A stretch of DNA of 45,950 nucleotides from Saccharopolyspora montiporae (GCF_015209505.1 NZ_JADEYC010000045.1:1-45950), one strand, 5' to 3'. Positions 23,919 to 32,851 are shown, counted from the stretch's first letter. Program-made: numbers and translations. Notes: generated by a model not told the origin, from the sequence alone.

Positions 23919-24862
23919 CCGCCGCGCGCGCAACCGTGCTGCGGCTCGCGCTCACCCCGTTCGTGCTGGCCGGGGTCGTGCTGCTGGCGGTGCTGCTGCC
24001 GGAGCTGACCGGGGTGGACGCGGCGCGCAGCGTGCTGTCCGGCCGCTACGCGGACGGCGATGCGGATCCGCAGGTGCTCGAAGCGCTGCGCGCCCAGCTC
24101 GGGATGGACCAGCCGCTGCCGCAGCGCATCGCCGACCGCATCGGCGGCCTGCTCACCGGTGATCTCGGCGCGTCGTGGGTGTCCGGGCAGGACGCGGCCG
24201 CCGAAGTGCTCGCGGCGGCGCAGATCTCGCTGAGCATCGTGGTCGGCTCGATGCTGCTGTCCTTCGCGCTGGGCTTCGGCACCGGCCTGCTGGCCGCGCG
24301 GCGCACCGGGTCGGCCGCCGACCGCGCGGTGCGGGTGCTGAGCAGGTTCGCCGCCGCGCTGCCGGAGTTCGCGCTGGCCCCGCTGCTGGTCGTGGTGTTC
24401 GCGGTCGGGTTGCAGCTGCTGCCCAGTTCCGGGTGGCGCGGCCCGGAGTACGCGATCCTGCCGCTGGCCTCGCTGGTGCCGTGCCTGGCCGCACCGATCG
24501 CGGTCACCACCCGCGAGCACGCGCGCTCGCTGCGCGAGCGGACGTTCGCCGCGGCGGCGCAGGCCAAAGGTCTCGGCACGGCCCGGATCTGGCTGCTGCA
24601 CATCGGAAAGCCCGCGCTGCCGCCCGCGTTGGCGCTGCTGACCTACAGCGCGGCCGGTGCGGTCGCGGGCACCACGGCGATCGAGGTGGTCTTCGACATC
24701 CCGGGTCTGGGCAGCACGCTGGTGGAAGCGGTGCGCACGCAGGACGTCCCGCTGGTGCAGGGCGGGCTGGTGGCGGCGGCACTGGCCGCGCTGGCGATCG
24801 GCGCGCTCGGCGATGCCGCCGCGCTCGCCGCGGATCCGCGGACGAGACGGGGGGCGGCGTGA
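23915..24862 (+). CDS. ABC permease, DppB/OppB/NikB type
   Basis: This 315-aa protein has about six hydrophobic helices. The binding-protein-dependent permease motif with EHARSLRERTFAAAAQAKGLG, which contacts the ATPase, starts near residue 195. It starts at a TTG overlapping the methyltransferase stop. It is followed without a gap by the DppC-type permease. It needs a cognate ATPase, which is not present in the window. Confidence 0.9.
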   Translation: MTAARATVLRLALTPFVLAGVVLLAVLLPELTGVDAARSVLSGRYADGDADPQVLEALRAQLGMDQPLPQRIADRIGGLLTGDLGASWVSGQDAAAEVLAAAQISLSIVVGSMLLSFALGFGTGLLAARRTGSAADRAVRVLSRFAAALPEFALAPLLVVVFAVGLQLLPSSGWRGPEYAILPLASLVPCLAAPIAVTTREHARSLRERTFAAAAQAKGLGTARIWLLHIGKPALPPALALLTYSAAGAVAGTTAIEVVFDIPGLGSTLVEAVRTQDVPLVQGGLVAAALAALAIGALGDAAALAADPRTRRGAA

Positions 24863-25644
24863 TCGCGCAGTTGACCGCCCGGCCGGTGCGCGCGGGCCTG
24901 TCCGCGCTGGTGCTCGCGGTGCTGGTGGCGGGCTGGCTGCGCAATCCGCTGCGCACCGACATGGCCGCGGTGCTGGACGGCCCGTCGGCGCAGCACCCGC
25001 TGGGCACCGACGAACTCGGCCGCGACGTGCTGGCCCGGCTCGCGCACGGCGCACCGCTGACGCTGGGTGCGGCGGGGGCGGCCCTGCTGCTGTCGGTGCT
25101 CATCGGCGTGTTCGTGGGCGGGCTGACCGGGCGCAGCGGCGGCCGGATCGCGGTGCTGGTGCGCGGGCTGATCGATGTCGCGGTAGCGCTGCCGCCCGTG
25201 CTGGTGGCCATCATCGCCGGGCTCATCGGCGGACCCGGCCGGATCACGCTGGTGTTCGCGCTGGTCAGCGTCGGATGGTTGCCGTTCGCCCGGCAGGTGG
25301 ATGCCCAAGTGGCCGCCGTGCGCGGCGAACCGTGGGTCCGCGCGCACGAAGCGCTGGGCGCTTCGCCGGTCCGCGTGCTGCGCGTGTCGGTGCTGCCGGC
25401 CGTGCTCCCCGCGGTCGGTGCGCTGGCCGTCGTCCGGCTGCCTGCGCTGATCAACACGGTCGCCGCCCTGGGCTTCCTCGGCCTCGGCCCGCCACCGCCC
25501 AGCCCGGAATGGGGCGCCATGCTGGCCGAATCGGTCGACCACCTGGAAACCGCACCCTGGCTGCTGCTGGCCCCGCTCCTGGCCGTCCTCGCCGTGCAAA
25601 CCCTCCTCGCCGGCACCGGGCGCACCGACCACCGACCGACCTGA
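24859..25644 (+). CDS. ABC permease, DppC/OppC/NikC type
   Basis: This 261-aa protein has the N-terminal HPLGTDELGRDVLARLAHGA signature of DppC-type permeases. About five or six helices follow, with the EAA loop VRAHEALGASPVRVLRVSVLP and the GLGPPPPSPEWGAMLAE segment. GTG 24859 overlaps the preceding stop. The two ATPase genes usually found next are missing. The following sequence is the tail of a convergent broken DNA methyltransferase. Confidence 0.9.
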   Translation: MIAQLTARPVRAGLSALVLAVLVAGWLRNPLRTDMAAVLDGPSAQHPLGTDELGRDVLARLAHGAPLTLGAAGAALLLSVLIGVFVGGLTGRSGGRIAVLVRGLIDVAVALPPVLVAIIAGLIGGPGRITLVFALVSVGWLPFARQVDAQVAAVRGEPWVRAHEALGASPVRVLRVSVLPAVLPAVGALAVVRLPALINTVAALGFLGLGPPPPSPEWGAMLAESVDHLETAPWLLLAPLLAVLAVQTLLAGTGRTDHRPT

Positions 25645-25716
25645 ACGGCCTATCCGGGAATGCCGAGATCGCGCAGGTACGCGATCCGGGCGTTGACGGC
25701 CGCACGGATCGTGATC

Positions 25717-27169
25717 CTAGTCGGGCAGGTGATCAACACCGCACGCGCGCAAGGCGGCCCGGGTGGCGAGGTCGACATCGCGGCGCTGGAAGGCTGCCGC
25801 CAACGCGTCGGCGTCGCTCCGCGCCAACCGGCCCGGCTCGGGCACGCGGATCTTGCGCAGGTACTGCGACTGGAAGCGCAGGGTGCCGCCGCGCATCCGG
25901 CGGCTGCTTGCGGGCGATATGCCGCCCGGTGAGCTGTTCACCGTGCCGCGCGCAATGTTCCGCGAGGCGCGGGTAGCGCTCCAGATCCACGAGTTCGCCG
26001 TCGGGCGTCCACGGGTTCACCAGATAGGTCCCGGACCAGGCCAGGTGCCCACCTCTGATGTCGGCGACCATCGCGAGCGGCAGGAGCCGGTCGCGCTCGA
26101 CCAGGTCGTCGTCCTGCGTCAGGTAGACCTTGTCGGCCCCCGTCGCGATCCCGATGCCCACCCGCGTGCCGGTCGCGGCATCGTGCAAAGGGGCGAGCCG
26201 TTTCTCCAGGTCCGCCAGGAAGGCCAGCCGCTCCGGGCTGCCGACCGGCCACGAATCGGCGTGCTCGAACCAGCCGGTCGTCCGGGAAGCGGTGAAGCTG
26301 CTCTCCCGAACGGAGGAGGTCGCCCCGCGGCGCGACCATTCCAGCAGTTCTGCGGCCTGCGCACTGCCGAATTCCGCGGTCGTGTCAGCGACGAGCGCGC
26401 TGCCTTGCCGGCCGTTGCGCAACACCGTGACCGCGGGGTAGGCGGACACGGGCTCCTCGAAGCAGTCGACCTCGTGCATGGAGAGGACGGCATCCACGGC
26501 GAAGTCGCGGCACACGAGCTGCCGCAGTGCCCGCCCGTACTGGTTGCGCATCCACCGGTCCGCGCAGATGAAGCCGAGCGCTCCGCCCGGACGCAGCGCG
26601 GAGAGCGCGGCTTCGAGAAAACCGACGTACAGGTCGGCCCGGCCGATCATGCTGGGCCAGCGTTCCCGGTAGGCGATCAACCGATCATCGGGGATGTCCT
26701 CCAGGCGAACATACGGCGGGTTGCCGACGACGAAGTCGGCTCCGTGCTCCGCCGGCCCGCGGAGCAGGAAATCCCCGGCCCGCACCCACATCCGCGCGAC
26801 GCTTTGCGCATCGTCCGGCGGCCACCCCTGCTGCACCAGCGTCTCGGCGACGCGCTCGCGGCTGGCGACCACGTTCCGGGGCAGCAGGTCGTAGGCGCGC
26901 ACGGATTCCGCCGCGTCGAGGATCGATCTCCCCGCCAGCCCGCACGAGCGGCCGACCCGCTCGGCTACGGCGCCGAGGAAAGCACCTTCCCCGCAAGCCG
27001 GCTCCACCAAGGTGCGCGCTGCCAGATCGGTGGACGGGACATAGCCGACCAGGTCGAGAACGAGGTCCACCACCCAGCTCCGGGTGAAGACTTCGCCCTG
27101 CTCGATCGCGTCATCGGGGATCCCGCCCACGCACGCGGTGGTATCGGCAGGCAGGTCGAACAAGGTCAC
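25717..27169 (-). pseudogene. N6-adenine DNA methyltransferase (Eco57I-like) with internal deletion and frameshift
   Basis: The intact part (GTG 27169 down to about 25910) encodes about 420 residues with an EPACGEGAFLGAVAERVG SAM motif, catalytic NPPY in FVVGNPPYVRLEDIPDDR, and ALGFICADRWMRNQYGRALR. After GRHIARK the frame runs into low-quality Arg/Pro sequence. In another frame the expected C-terminus appears (RMRGGTLRFQSQYLRKIRVP and ATRAALRACGVDHLPD, stop at 25717). The conserved segment normally found between these parts is missing, so a deletion of perhaps 150-250 bases plus a frame change occurred near 25900-25912. No cognate nuclease is visible. The gene is probably inactive. Confidence 0.75.
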
Positions 27170-27568
27170 CCGCCCCAGCGTAGGCGACTCCGCAGTGCTG
27201 CTCCGGGGGCGACCCGCAGCGCGGACCGGTCGACGTGGGCGCGCGGACCGGCACGAACTGCTCCACCGCAACCGGGAGGTCGGCACCGCGCAACCGGGGC
27301 GCCTCACCCGAGCCGGCGATGCCCTGGATCACCTGCTGGAGTGCCCCCGGGACGATCCGCTGACCTGCCCGGCGACCGGCGCGCACCTCACCGACCGGGT
27401 GGATCGGGTGCTGCGCGCACTGTCCGGTGATGCCTGACCGGACACCCCGGCCGCCCGCCCGAGTGGTACACGGACCCCATTCCCACCCTTCCCGGCGAAC
27501 ACCGCATACACGGCGTTCACCAGCGAATACTCGGCGAAATCCGAGTCCTGCTCGTATGATCCGGCCCA
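27170..27568 (+). other. Intergenic with possible C-terminal coding fragment
   Basis: The plus-strand frame ending at 27437 has good G/C third-position bias only over about 27230-27437. It reads as a short helical peptide with CPRDDPLTCPATGAHLTDR and a stop. No start or N-terminal part is present, so it may be the 3' remnant of a lost gene. I could not identify it. The rest shows nothing up to the CRP-like site at 27569. Confidence 0.25.
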
Positions 27569-27584
27569 TGTGATCGCCATCACT
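27569..27584. promoter_or_regulatory. CRP/GlxR-like binding site
   Basis: TGTGA-N6-TCACT lies 27 bases before the ATG of the sugar transporter. It matches the CRP-family half-sites at nine of ten positions (consensus TGTGA-N6-TCACA) with a symmetric GTGAT-cgcc-ATCAC core. Position between promoter and start suggests carbon-dependent control of transport, by cAMP-binding GlxR/Crp. This is inferred from sequence only. Confidence 0.5.
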
Positions 27585-27610
27585 GATCCGCGACCGGGAG
27601 GGGGCTGCTC

Positions 27611-29023
27611 ATGACGGGTGGCACCGCGAGCGAGCAGGACAACGACACCGGCGGCGCGCAACCGCGCAACGGCACGGCACTCGTCGTGGGCGCGTCGATC
27701 ATCGCCGCGTTCGGCGGGTTGCTCTTCGGCTACGACACCGGCGTGATCTCGGCAGCGCTGCTCTACATCCAGCCCGAGTTCGGGCTCGGCGACATGATGC
27801 AGCAGATCGTGGTCTCGTCGATCCTCATCGGCGCCGTCGTCGGCGTCATCATCGGCGGTCCGCTCGCCGACCGCCTCGGCAGGCGCAACACCCTGCTCGG
27901 CGTCACGGTGCTGTTCACCGTGGCGACGCTGGGGTGCGCGCTGACCCCGTCCACGGGACTGCTGGTGCTGTCCCGCGGATTCCTCGGCGTGGCCATCGGC
28001 ATCTCGTCACTCGTGGTGCCCAGCTACATCGCCGAGATGTCCCCGCCGCACCGGCGCGGGACGCTGGTCTCGCTGCACCAGTTCATGGTCACCGTGGGCA
28101 TCCTGGCCTCCTACATCGTCGGCTACGCGCTGTCCTCGGCCGGGTCCTGGCGCTGGATGCTCGGCGTGGCGACGGTTCCCGCGGTGCTCATGTTCTTCGG
28201 CCTGCTGGGCCTGCCGGAGAGCCCGCGCTGGCTGCTCACGCACGGCAGGCCGGAACAAGCCCGCGCGGTCCTGGCCCGCACCCGGCCCGCCGACCACGTG
28301 GACGCGGAACTGGCCGAGATCCGCGAGGCGGTGCAGACCGAGGGCCGCATCACCTACCGCGACCTGCTGGGGCCCCGCTACCGGCGGTGGATCTCGGTCG
28401 GCGTGGCCGCGGCGGGCAGCAGCCAGGTCGTCGGGGTCAACGCGGTGATCTACTACGCGCCGACGATCCTGAAGAACGTGGGATTCGGCGACACCGGCGC
28501 GATCCTGGCCTCGGTCGGCATCGGGTCGCTGAACGTGCTGTTCACGATCTTCGCGCTGGTGTTCATCGATCGGCTCGGCCGCAGGCCGCTGATCCTGGGC
28601 GGCACGGCGGTGGTCATCGGCGCGCTGATCCTGATCGGTTTCCTGTTCACCCAGCCCGTGCAGGGCACGGTGGCGGTGCTGCTGATCCTGGCGCTCGTGG
28701 TCTACCAGTCCGCGTTCGCCTGCAGCCTCGGCATCGCGATCTGGCTGGTCAACAGCGAGATCTTCCCGAGCAGCGTGCGCGGCAAGGCCGGTTCGTTCGG
28801 CATCGTCACGCACTGGGGCCTGGACCTGCTGGTGTCCATCTCGGTGCTGACGCTGATCGACCTGTTCGGCGGGGCGTCCGGCGTGTTCTGGCTGTACGCG
28901 GTGCTCGGCGCCTGCGGGTTGGTCTACCTGTACCGCTGGCTGCCGGAGACCAAGGGCCGCACGCTCGAACAGATCGAGTCCGACCTCACGGCGCGCTCGG
29001 CCAAGCACACCCACGCGGGCTGA
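27611..29023 (+). CDS. Sugar-porter family MFS transporter
   Basis: This 470-aa, 12-helix symporter probably imports a hexose, pentose or polyol with protons. Family signatures are present: GGLLFGYDTGVISAALLYI in helix 1, DRLGRRNTLLG after helix 2, PESPRWLLTHGR after helix 6, QQ-like SQVVGVNAVIYYAPTI in helix 7, DRLGRRPLIL after helix 8 and the C-terminal PETKGRTLEQIE. ATG 27611 has GGGAGGGGG upstream and a CRP-like site 27 bases before the start. The substrate is not decidable. A strong terminator follows. Confidence 0.93.
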   Translation: MTGGTASEQDNDTGGAQPRNGTALVVGASIIAAFGGLLFGYDTGVISAALLYIQPEFGLGDMMQQIVVSSILIGAVVGVIIGGPLADRLGRRNTLLGVTVLFTVATLGCALTPSTGLLVLSRGFLGVAIGISSLVVPSYIAEMSPPHRRGTLVSLHQFMVTVGILASYIVGYALSSAGSWRWMLGVATVPAVLMFFGLLGLPESPRWLLTHGRPEQARAVLARTRPADHVDAELAEIREAVQTEGRITYRDLLGPRYRRWISVGVAAAGSSQVVGVNAVIYYAPTILKNVGFGDTGAILASVGIGSLNVLFTIFALVFIDRLGRRPLILGGTAVVIGALILIGFLFTQPVQGTVAVLLILALVVYQSAFACSLGIAIWLVNSEIFPSSVRGKAGSFGIVTHWGLDLLVSISVLTLIDLFGGASGVFWLYAVLGACGLVYLYRWLPETKGRTLEQIESDLTARSAKHTHAG

Positions 29024-29031
29024 CCCCCACA

Positions 29032-29069
29032 GCGCGACGTCCCCGGGTCGCGGCCCGGGGACGTCGCGC
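29032..29069. terminator. Bidirectional hairpin terminator
   Basis: This is a perfect 16-bp stem (GCGCGACGTCCCCGGG and its complement) with a six-base loop. It sits between the convergent sugar transporter and secreted-protein genes, seven bases from the end of the latter. Confidence 0.8.
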
Positions 29070-29075
29070 GTCGGG

Positions 29076-29687
29076 TCAGCCCTGCGGCGCCGAGTGGTCG
29101 AACGACGCCCAGACTTCGCCGTAGCAGAACGCCGGATCGAGATGGGGGAGCCGGGTGTTGACGGACCACGCCTCCGCCCCCATGCCGTTCGGGAAGAGCC
29201 CGGACGAGGGCATCTGCCCGGAGATGTCCTGCGAACGCCCCTCGATGCCCCTGATCCCCGGGATGAAGAACGCGCCGTCCGTGTAGATCCGCACGTTGCC
29301 GCCCACCGCAAAACCCCCGGTGAGCCGGAAGAAGTCATTCTTCCAGGTGTACGCGCCGTCGGAGTTTCCCCACAGGCTCATCGCCGAGCAGTCGGCAGTG
29401 GCCTCTGCATACCCCTCCTCGACGACCCGCTGCTGCGTCTCGTCCACACCGGCCGCGTCCAGGGCGTCGGACGCGCTCAACTCGGGATTCGCCTGCACCG
29501 CCTGCTCGATCAGGTCCGCCTGTTCCTGGGTGATCTCGACTCCCCGCGTCTGCACCTGCGCGAGGGGCTGCTCGTCGGGCTGCTCCGGTTGCGCCGCCGC
29601 TGGTCCGGCGGTCCCGACCGCGGAGAGCACGAGTGCCGCGGTAGCGATCTTGCTGAGCGCCTTCATCGGAACCCGGGAATTGCGCAT
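29076..29687 (-). CDS. Secreted protein of unknown function
   Basis: This 203-aa protein has a Sec signal peptide (basic start, hydrophobic IATAALVLSAVGTAGPA, likely cleavage after AAA near residue 32). The mature part has an acidic helical region (EITQEQADLIEQAVQANPEL) and a C-terminal domain rich in Gly, Phe and Trp with two cysteines (ADCSAM, FCYGEVW). ATG 29687 has GGAGGATCC upstream. No family was recognised. The small size and two cysteines suggest an extracellular binding or inhibitor protein, but this is a guess. Confidence 0.8.
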   Translation of the reverse strand: MRNSRVPMKALSKIATAALVLSAVGTAGPAAAQPEQPDEQPLAQVQTRGVEITQEQADLIEQAVQANPELSASDALDAAGVDETQQRVVEEGYAEATADCSAMSLWGNSDGAYTWKNDFFRLTGGFAVGGNVRIYTDGAFFIPGIRGIEGRSQDISGQMPSSGLFPNGMGAEAWSVNTRLPHLDPAFCYGEVWASFDHSAPQG

Positions 29688-29879
29688 GGATCCTCCGTTC
29701 CCGCCGCGCAGCGCGCGGGACTGCGGGCGAATGCCGACAGGTTGGCGAATCGAGTCCTTTATGACCGATTCCGCGGATCAGTCTCAGCCGCGCCGCACCG
29801 GTGCGCCACCGCGAACCGCGCACCGTGACCGGACGGGCGAGTTCGCCGCGCTCCGGGGTTCGATGTGCGAAAGATCAGC

Positions 29880-31079
29880 TCAGGGAGCGGGGGCGAGCGT
29901 GCAGGGGAGGCTGCGGTAGCGGCGGACGTAGTGGCCGGTGGCGAACTCGCCGCGCGCGGCGTGCACCGCGAATCCCGGGTACCGGGCGAGCAGTTCCTCC
30001 AGCACGACGCGGGCTTGCAGCCGGGCGGCGTGCGCGCCGAGGCAGTGGTGCGCACCGACGCTGAACGCGAGGACGTTGCGCGGTGCGCGGGTGATGTCCA
30101 ACCGCTCGGCGTCCGGCCCGTACCGGCGCGGATCCCGGTTCGCCGCGGCGTACAGCAGCAGCACCTTGCGCCCGGCGGGGATCGTCCGGTCGCCCAGCTG
30201 CACGTCGCGCGTGGTGGTGCGGGCGAGTCCCTGCACCGGGCTGGTGAGCCGCAGCAGTTCCTCCACCGCTTCCGGGATCAGCCGGGGGTCGGCGGCGAGC
30301 GCGTCCCGCTGCTCGGGGTGCGCGGTGAGCAGTTCGGCGCCGGCGCTGAGCAGACCGGTGGTGGTGTCGTTGCCGCCGGCGACCATGGTGAACGCGAAGC
30401 CCAGGATGCGGATCGGGCCGAGCGGGTCATCATCGCCGAAAACGCCGATCAGGTCGGAAATCACGTCGTCCCCGGGGTCGGCGCGTTTCCACTCGACGAG
30501 CCGCTGGAAGTAGTCGAACAACCCGGCCACGGCATCCGGGGTGGCCAACGGGTCGCCGCCCGCCGCGGCCGCGACGATGTCGTCGGTCCACCGGTCGAAC
30601 TGCACGCGGTCAGCCTCCGGCACGCCGAGGTAGTGCGCGACGACGAAGCTCGGCAGCGGTTTGAGCAGCTCGGCGACCAGGTCCACCTCGCCGCGCCCGG
30701 CCAGCCGCTCCAGCCGGCGCACGACGAACTCCCGCACCTGCGGTTCGATCGAGTCGATCCGGCGCGGGGTGAATCCCCGGTTGATCAGCGCGCGGAAGTC
30801 GGTGTGCTCGGGCGGATCGAGGAACACCATCGGCGTGGCGTCACCGAGCCCGGCCCGGCGCAGTTCATCGGATTCGACGGTGAGCCCGCGCGCCGAGGAG
30901 AACGTCGAAGGATCCTTGGCCGCCGCAGCCACGTCCGCGTAGCGGGACAGCACCCAATAGTCGCCGCGTTCGACGTGGTGCACCGGATCGCGCTCGCGCA
31001 GCTGCTCGTACATCGGGAACGGGTCCCGCCAGGTCTCGGCCGACCTCGGAACGAATCCCCGGAACTCGTGCGCAGCCAC
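29880..31079 (-). CDS. Cytochrome P450
   Basis: This soluble bacterial P450 of about 399 aa has the I-helix oxygen-activation motif (MVAGGNDTTTGLL), an EELLRL motif equivalent to the K-helix ExxR, the meander and the haem loop FSVGAHHCLGAHAARLQ with the axial cysteine. I chose GTG 31079, which gives a normal length. The frame stays open to 31196 and no strong ribosome-binding site is seen. No ferredoxin or reductase gene is adjacent. The substrate cannot be inferred from the neighbours. Confidence 0.92.
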   Translation of the reverse strand: MAAHEFRGFVPRSAETWRDPFPMYEQLRERDPVHHVERGDYWVLSRYADVAAAAKDPSTFSSARGLTVESDELRRAGLGDATPMVFLDPPEHTDFRALINRGFTPRRIDSIEPQVREFVVRRLERLAGRGEVDLVAELLKPLPSFVVAHYLGVPEADRVQFDRWTDDIVAAAAGGDPLATPDAVAGLFDYFQRLVEWKRADPGDDVISDLIGVFGDDDPLGPIRILGFAFTMVAGGNDTTTGLLSAGAELLTAHPEQRDALAADPRLIPEAVEELLRLTSPVQGLARTTTRDVQLGDRTIPAGRKVLLLYAAANRDPRRYGPDAERLDITRAPRNVLAFSVGAHHCLGAHAARLQARVVLEELLARYPGFAVHAARGEFATGHYVRRYRSLPCTLAPAP

Positions 31080-31222
31080 ATCGCGACGGTGCGCCGGTGA
31101 TCGGCGGGCCCGCACGGCCGGACACCACTCAGCGGGACGGCACTGCTCCGATCGGCGAACCCGGCCCCTCCGGCACCGCGCGACCAGTAACCTCACCGGG
31201 ACGAGCCACCCAGGAGGAGACC

Positions 31223-31528
31223 GTGACCGAGGACAGCGAGCGCACCGACGGGCAGGATCCGATGGAGGAGAGCTTCGACCAGCTGCGGCTCAGCGCCACG
31301 AGGCTGCGCATGGTGCACGAGGAAGGGCGCAGGCACGTGGGATCCGTCGACACCGGCAACGCGGAGACCAATGCGCTGGTGCAGAGCGTGCTGTCGGAGC
31401 TGTTCGAGCGCACCGGCCAGCTCGCCGACGACACCGACCGCACGGTCGAGCACTTCCACCCGCTCTACCAAGCGGACAAACGCGCAGGCCGCGCAGGCCC
31501 CGACCGCGAGGCGAGCGAGGAGCCGTAA
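31223..31528 (+). CDS. Small conserved helical protein, function unknown
   Basis: This 101-aa acidic protein is mostly helical (EESFDQLRLSATRLRMVHEEGR, then TNALVQSVLSELFERTGQL). GTG 31223 has the strong ribosome-binding site AGGAGGAGA about four bases upstream. It is divergent from the P450. No domain was recognised. Confidence 0.65.
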   Translation: MTEDSERTDGQDPMEESFDQLRLSATRLRMVHEEGRRHVGSVDTGNAETNALVQSVLSELFERTGQLADDTDRTVEHFHPLYQADKRAGRAGPDREASEEP

Positions 31529-31546
31529 GCCGCCTCAAGCAGCGGC

Positions 31547-31576
31547 GCGGCGCCGGGCGCGTGGACACGGCGCCGC
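31547..31576. terminator. Weak hairpin between convergent genes
   Basis: The 8-bp arms GCGGCGCC (31547-31554) and GGCGCCGC (31569-31576) are separated by 14 bases. The structure lies between the small helical protein and the convergent DUF397 gene. Confidence 0.35.
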
Positions 31577-31598
31577 CCGCCCCGCAGTGCTTCTCGAC

Positions 31599-31820
31599 CT
31601 AGGCCGACTGGTCGAACGTGCCTGCCTTCAGGTCGGTGATGAACGCCCGGAAAGCGGTTGCTTCGACTTCGAGGATGGGGCTGGCTTCGGCTAACTTCGA
31701 GTCCCGAATACCGACGAGCCCCGCGGCCGTGCCGAATTCGACGCAGTTGCCTTGATCGCTGCCGCTGTAGGACGACTTCGTGAACTCCACCTGCGTCCAG
31801 TTCATGCCCGAGTTGGCCAT
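31599..31820 (-). CDS. DUF397 protein, partner of XRE regulator
   Basis: This 73-aa protein has the DUF397 pattern: W in NWTQVEFTKSSYSG, then NCVEFG, VGIRDSK and a final AFRAFITDLKAG. In actinomycetes these proteins are encoded next to DUF5753-type XRE regulators and are thought to act as their antagonists, as with several developmental or toxin-antitoxin-like pairs in Streptomyces. It starts five bases after the regulator's stop and is surely cotranscribed. Confidence 0.88.
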   Translation of the reverse strand: MANSGMNWTQVEFTKSSYSGSDQGNCVEFGTAAGLVGIRDSKLAEASPILEVEATAFRAFITDLKAGTFDQSA

Positions 31821-31825
31821 GCCGC

Positions 31826-32719
31826 TCAGTCCTTTCGCGCGTTGCTTCCGGCGAACCGGCGTGCCAGTTCGCGCACGAAGTTACGTGACTCCACGGGGCC
31901 CGAGGCGACGCCGTGGAGCCTGCCGAGCAACTCGGTATAGCGGTGCACGGCTTCAGGCGGCTTGTCGAGGTAGACCGCATCCCCGTAAATCTCGATGTAG
32001 ACGATGTCGGTACTGGTGTCGGCGTCGAACCGGAAGATCACGAAGTCGTAGCCGACATCGCCGTAGGACCGGATGTCGAACGGGATGATTCGGATCGTGA
32101 CGTTCGGCAACAGCGCCAGCTCCGCCAGATGGTGCAACTGCGCAGCCATCACGTCCCGGGTACCGATCTGGCGACGCAGCGCCGATTCACTGAGCACGAA
32201 AGAAGCGTGCGGAGCCCCCTCGCCCGTCAACAGAGCTTGCCGCTCTTGCCGCACCCGCACGGTGTCCTCGCCGGCTTTGCCACTGGAGTCATCCCCGCGG
32301 CCGTCGAAGATGGCACGGGTGTAGTCCTCGGTCTGGAGGTTCCCGGGCAGGACCTCGGAGGCGACCACCATCACCTCGGTGGCACTGCGTTCGAAGTCGC
32401 GGAACGCGCGGAACCAGCGCGGACCGAGGTAGAGCGCGGTCTCGTCTTTGGGGCGGCCGCGACGACGACGCGCGCCCTGCGCCAACTCCCGGCACCACTC
32501 CCGGTCCTTCTCAGGCGCCTCGTACAACGCCAGCAGAGCTTCGAGCTCAGCCTTGGAGATGCTGACCTTGCCGTTCTCCACCCGGCTGATCTTGTTGTGC
32601 GCCTTTCCCAAGTGCTCGGCGGCTTCGTCCTGGTTCAGGCGGGCGGTCTCGCGCAACCGACGCAGCTCATTGCCGAGCTGTCGCTGCTGCATCGTGATGG
32701 TCGCCGACGGGCTGGACAC
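31826..32719 (-). CDS. XRE-family regulator with DUF5753 domain
   Basis: This 297-aa protein has an N-terminal helix-turn-helix (LGNELRRLRETARLNQDEAAEHLGKAHNKISRVENGK), then a DUF5753 ligand/partner domain (FRDFERSATEVMVVASEVLPGNLQTEDYTRAI, SALRRQIGTRDVMAAQLHHL, LPNVTIRIIPFD). GTG 32719 has AAGGAAGGGG about six bases upstream. DUF397 follows directly. The A/T-rich upstream region carries tandem palindromic repeats that are probable self-operators. Confidence 0.93.
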   Translation of the reverse strand: MSSPSATITMQQRQLGNELRRLRETARLNQDEAAEHLGKAHNKISRVENGKVSISKAELEALLALYEAPEKDREWCRELAQGARRRRGRPKDETALYLGPRWFRAFRDFERSATEVMVVASEVLPGNLQTEDYTRAIFDGRGDDSSGKAGEDTVRVRQERQALLTGEGAPHASFVLSESALRRQIGTRDVMAAQLHHLAELALLPNVTIRIIPFDIRSYGDVGYDFVIFRFDADTSTDIVYIEIYGDAVYLDKPPEAVHRYTELLGRLHGVASGPVESRNFVRELARRFAGSNARKD

Positions 32720-32772
32720 CAAGAGCCCCTTCCTTTGGCCGCTCGACGCGGACGCCACGTTCACCCAGACAG

Positions 32773-32798
32773 ATGTATTTACATTATGTACTTACACT
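32773..32798. promoter_or_regulatory. Tandem 13-bp palindromic repeats, probable XRE operator
   Basis: Two adjacent copies, ATGTATTTACATT (32773-32785) and ATGTACTTACACT (32786-32798), each contain the dyad TGTA-N2-TACA or a close variant. They lie 54-79 bases upstream of the XRE start. The minus-strand promoter should be within or next to them, so a bound regulator would block or modulate its own transcription. Confidence 0.6.
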
Positions 32799-32834
32799 TT
32801 TAATCTGGCGATGCCCGGCAAGCCAAGCAGCAGA

Positions 32835-32851
32835 AAGTACAAGATGTACTT
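32835..32851. promoter_or_regulatory. Dyad AAGTACA-AGA-TGTACTT
   Basis: This perfect 7-bp inverted repeat with a three-base spacer lies 36 bases from the tandem repeats and shares ATGTACTT with the second copy. It is probably a further site for the same regulator and could control the divergent plus-strand direction. Confidence 0.5.
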
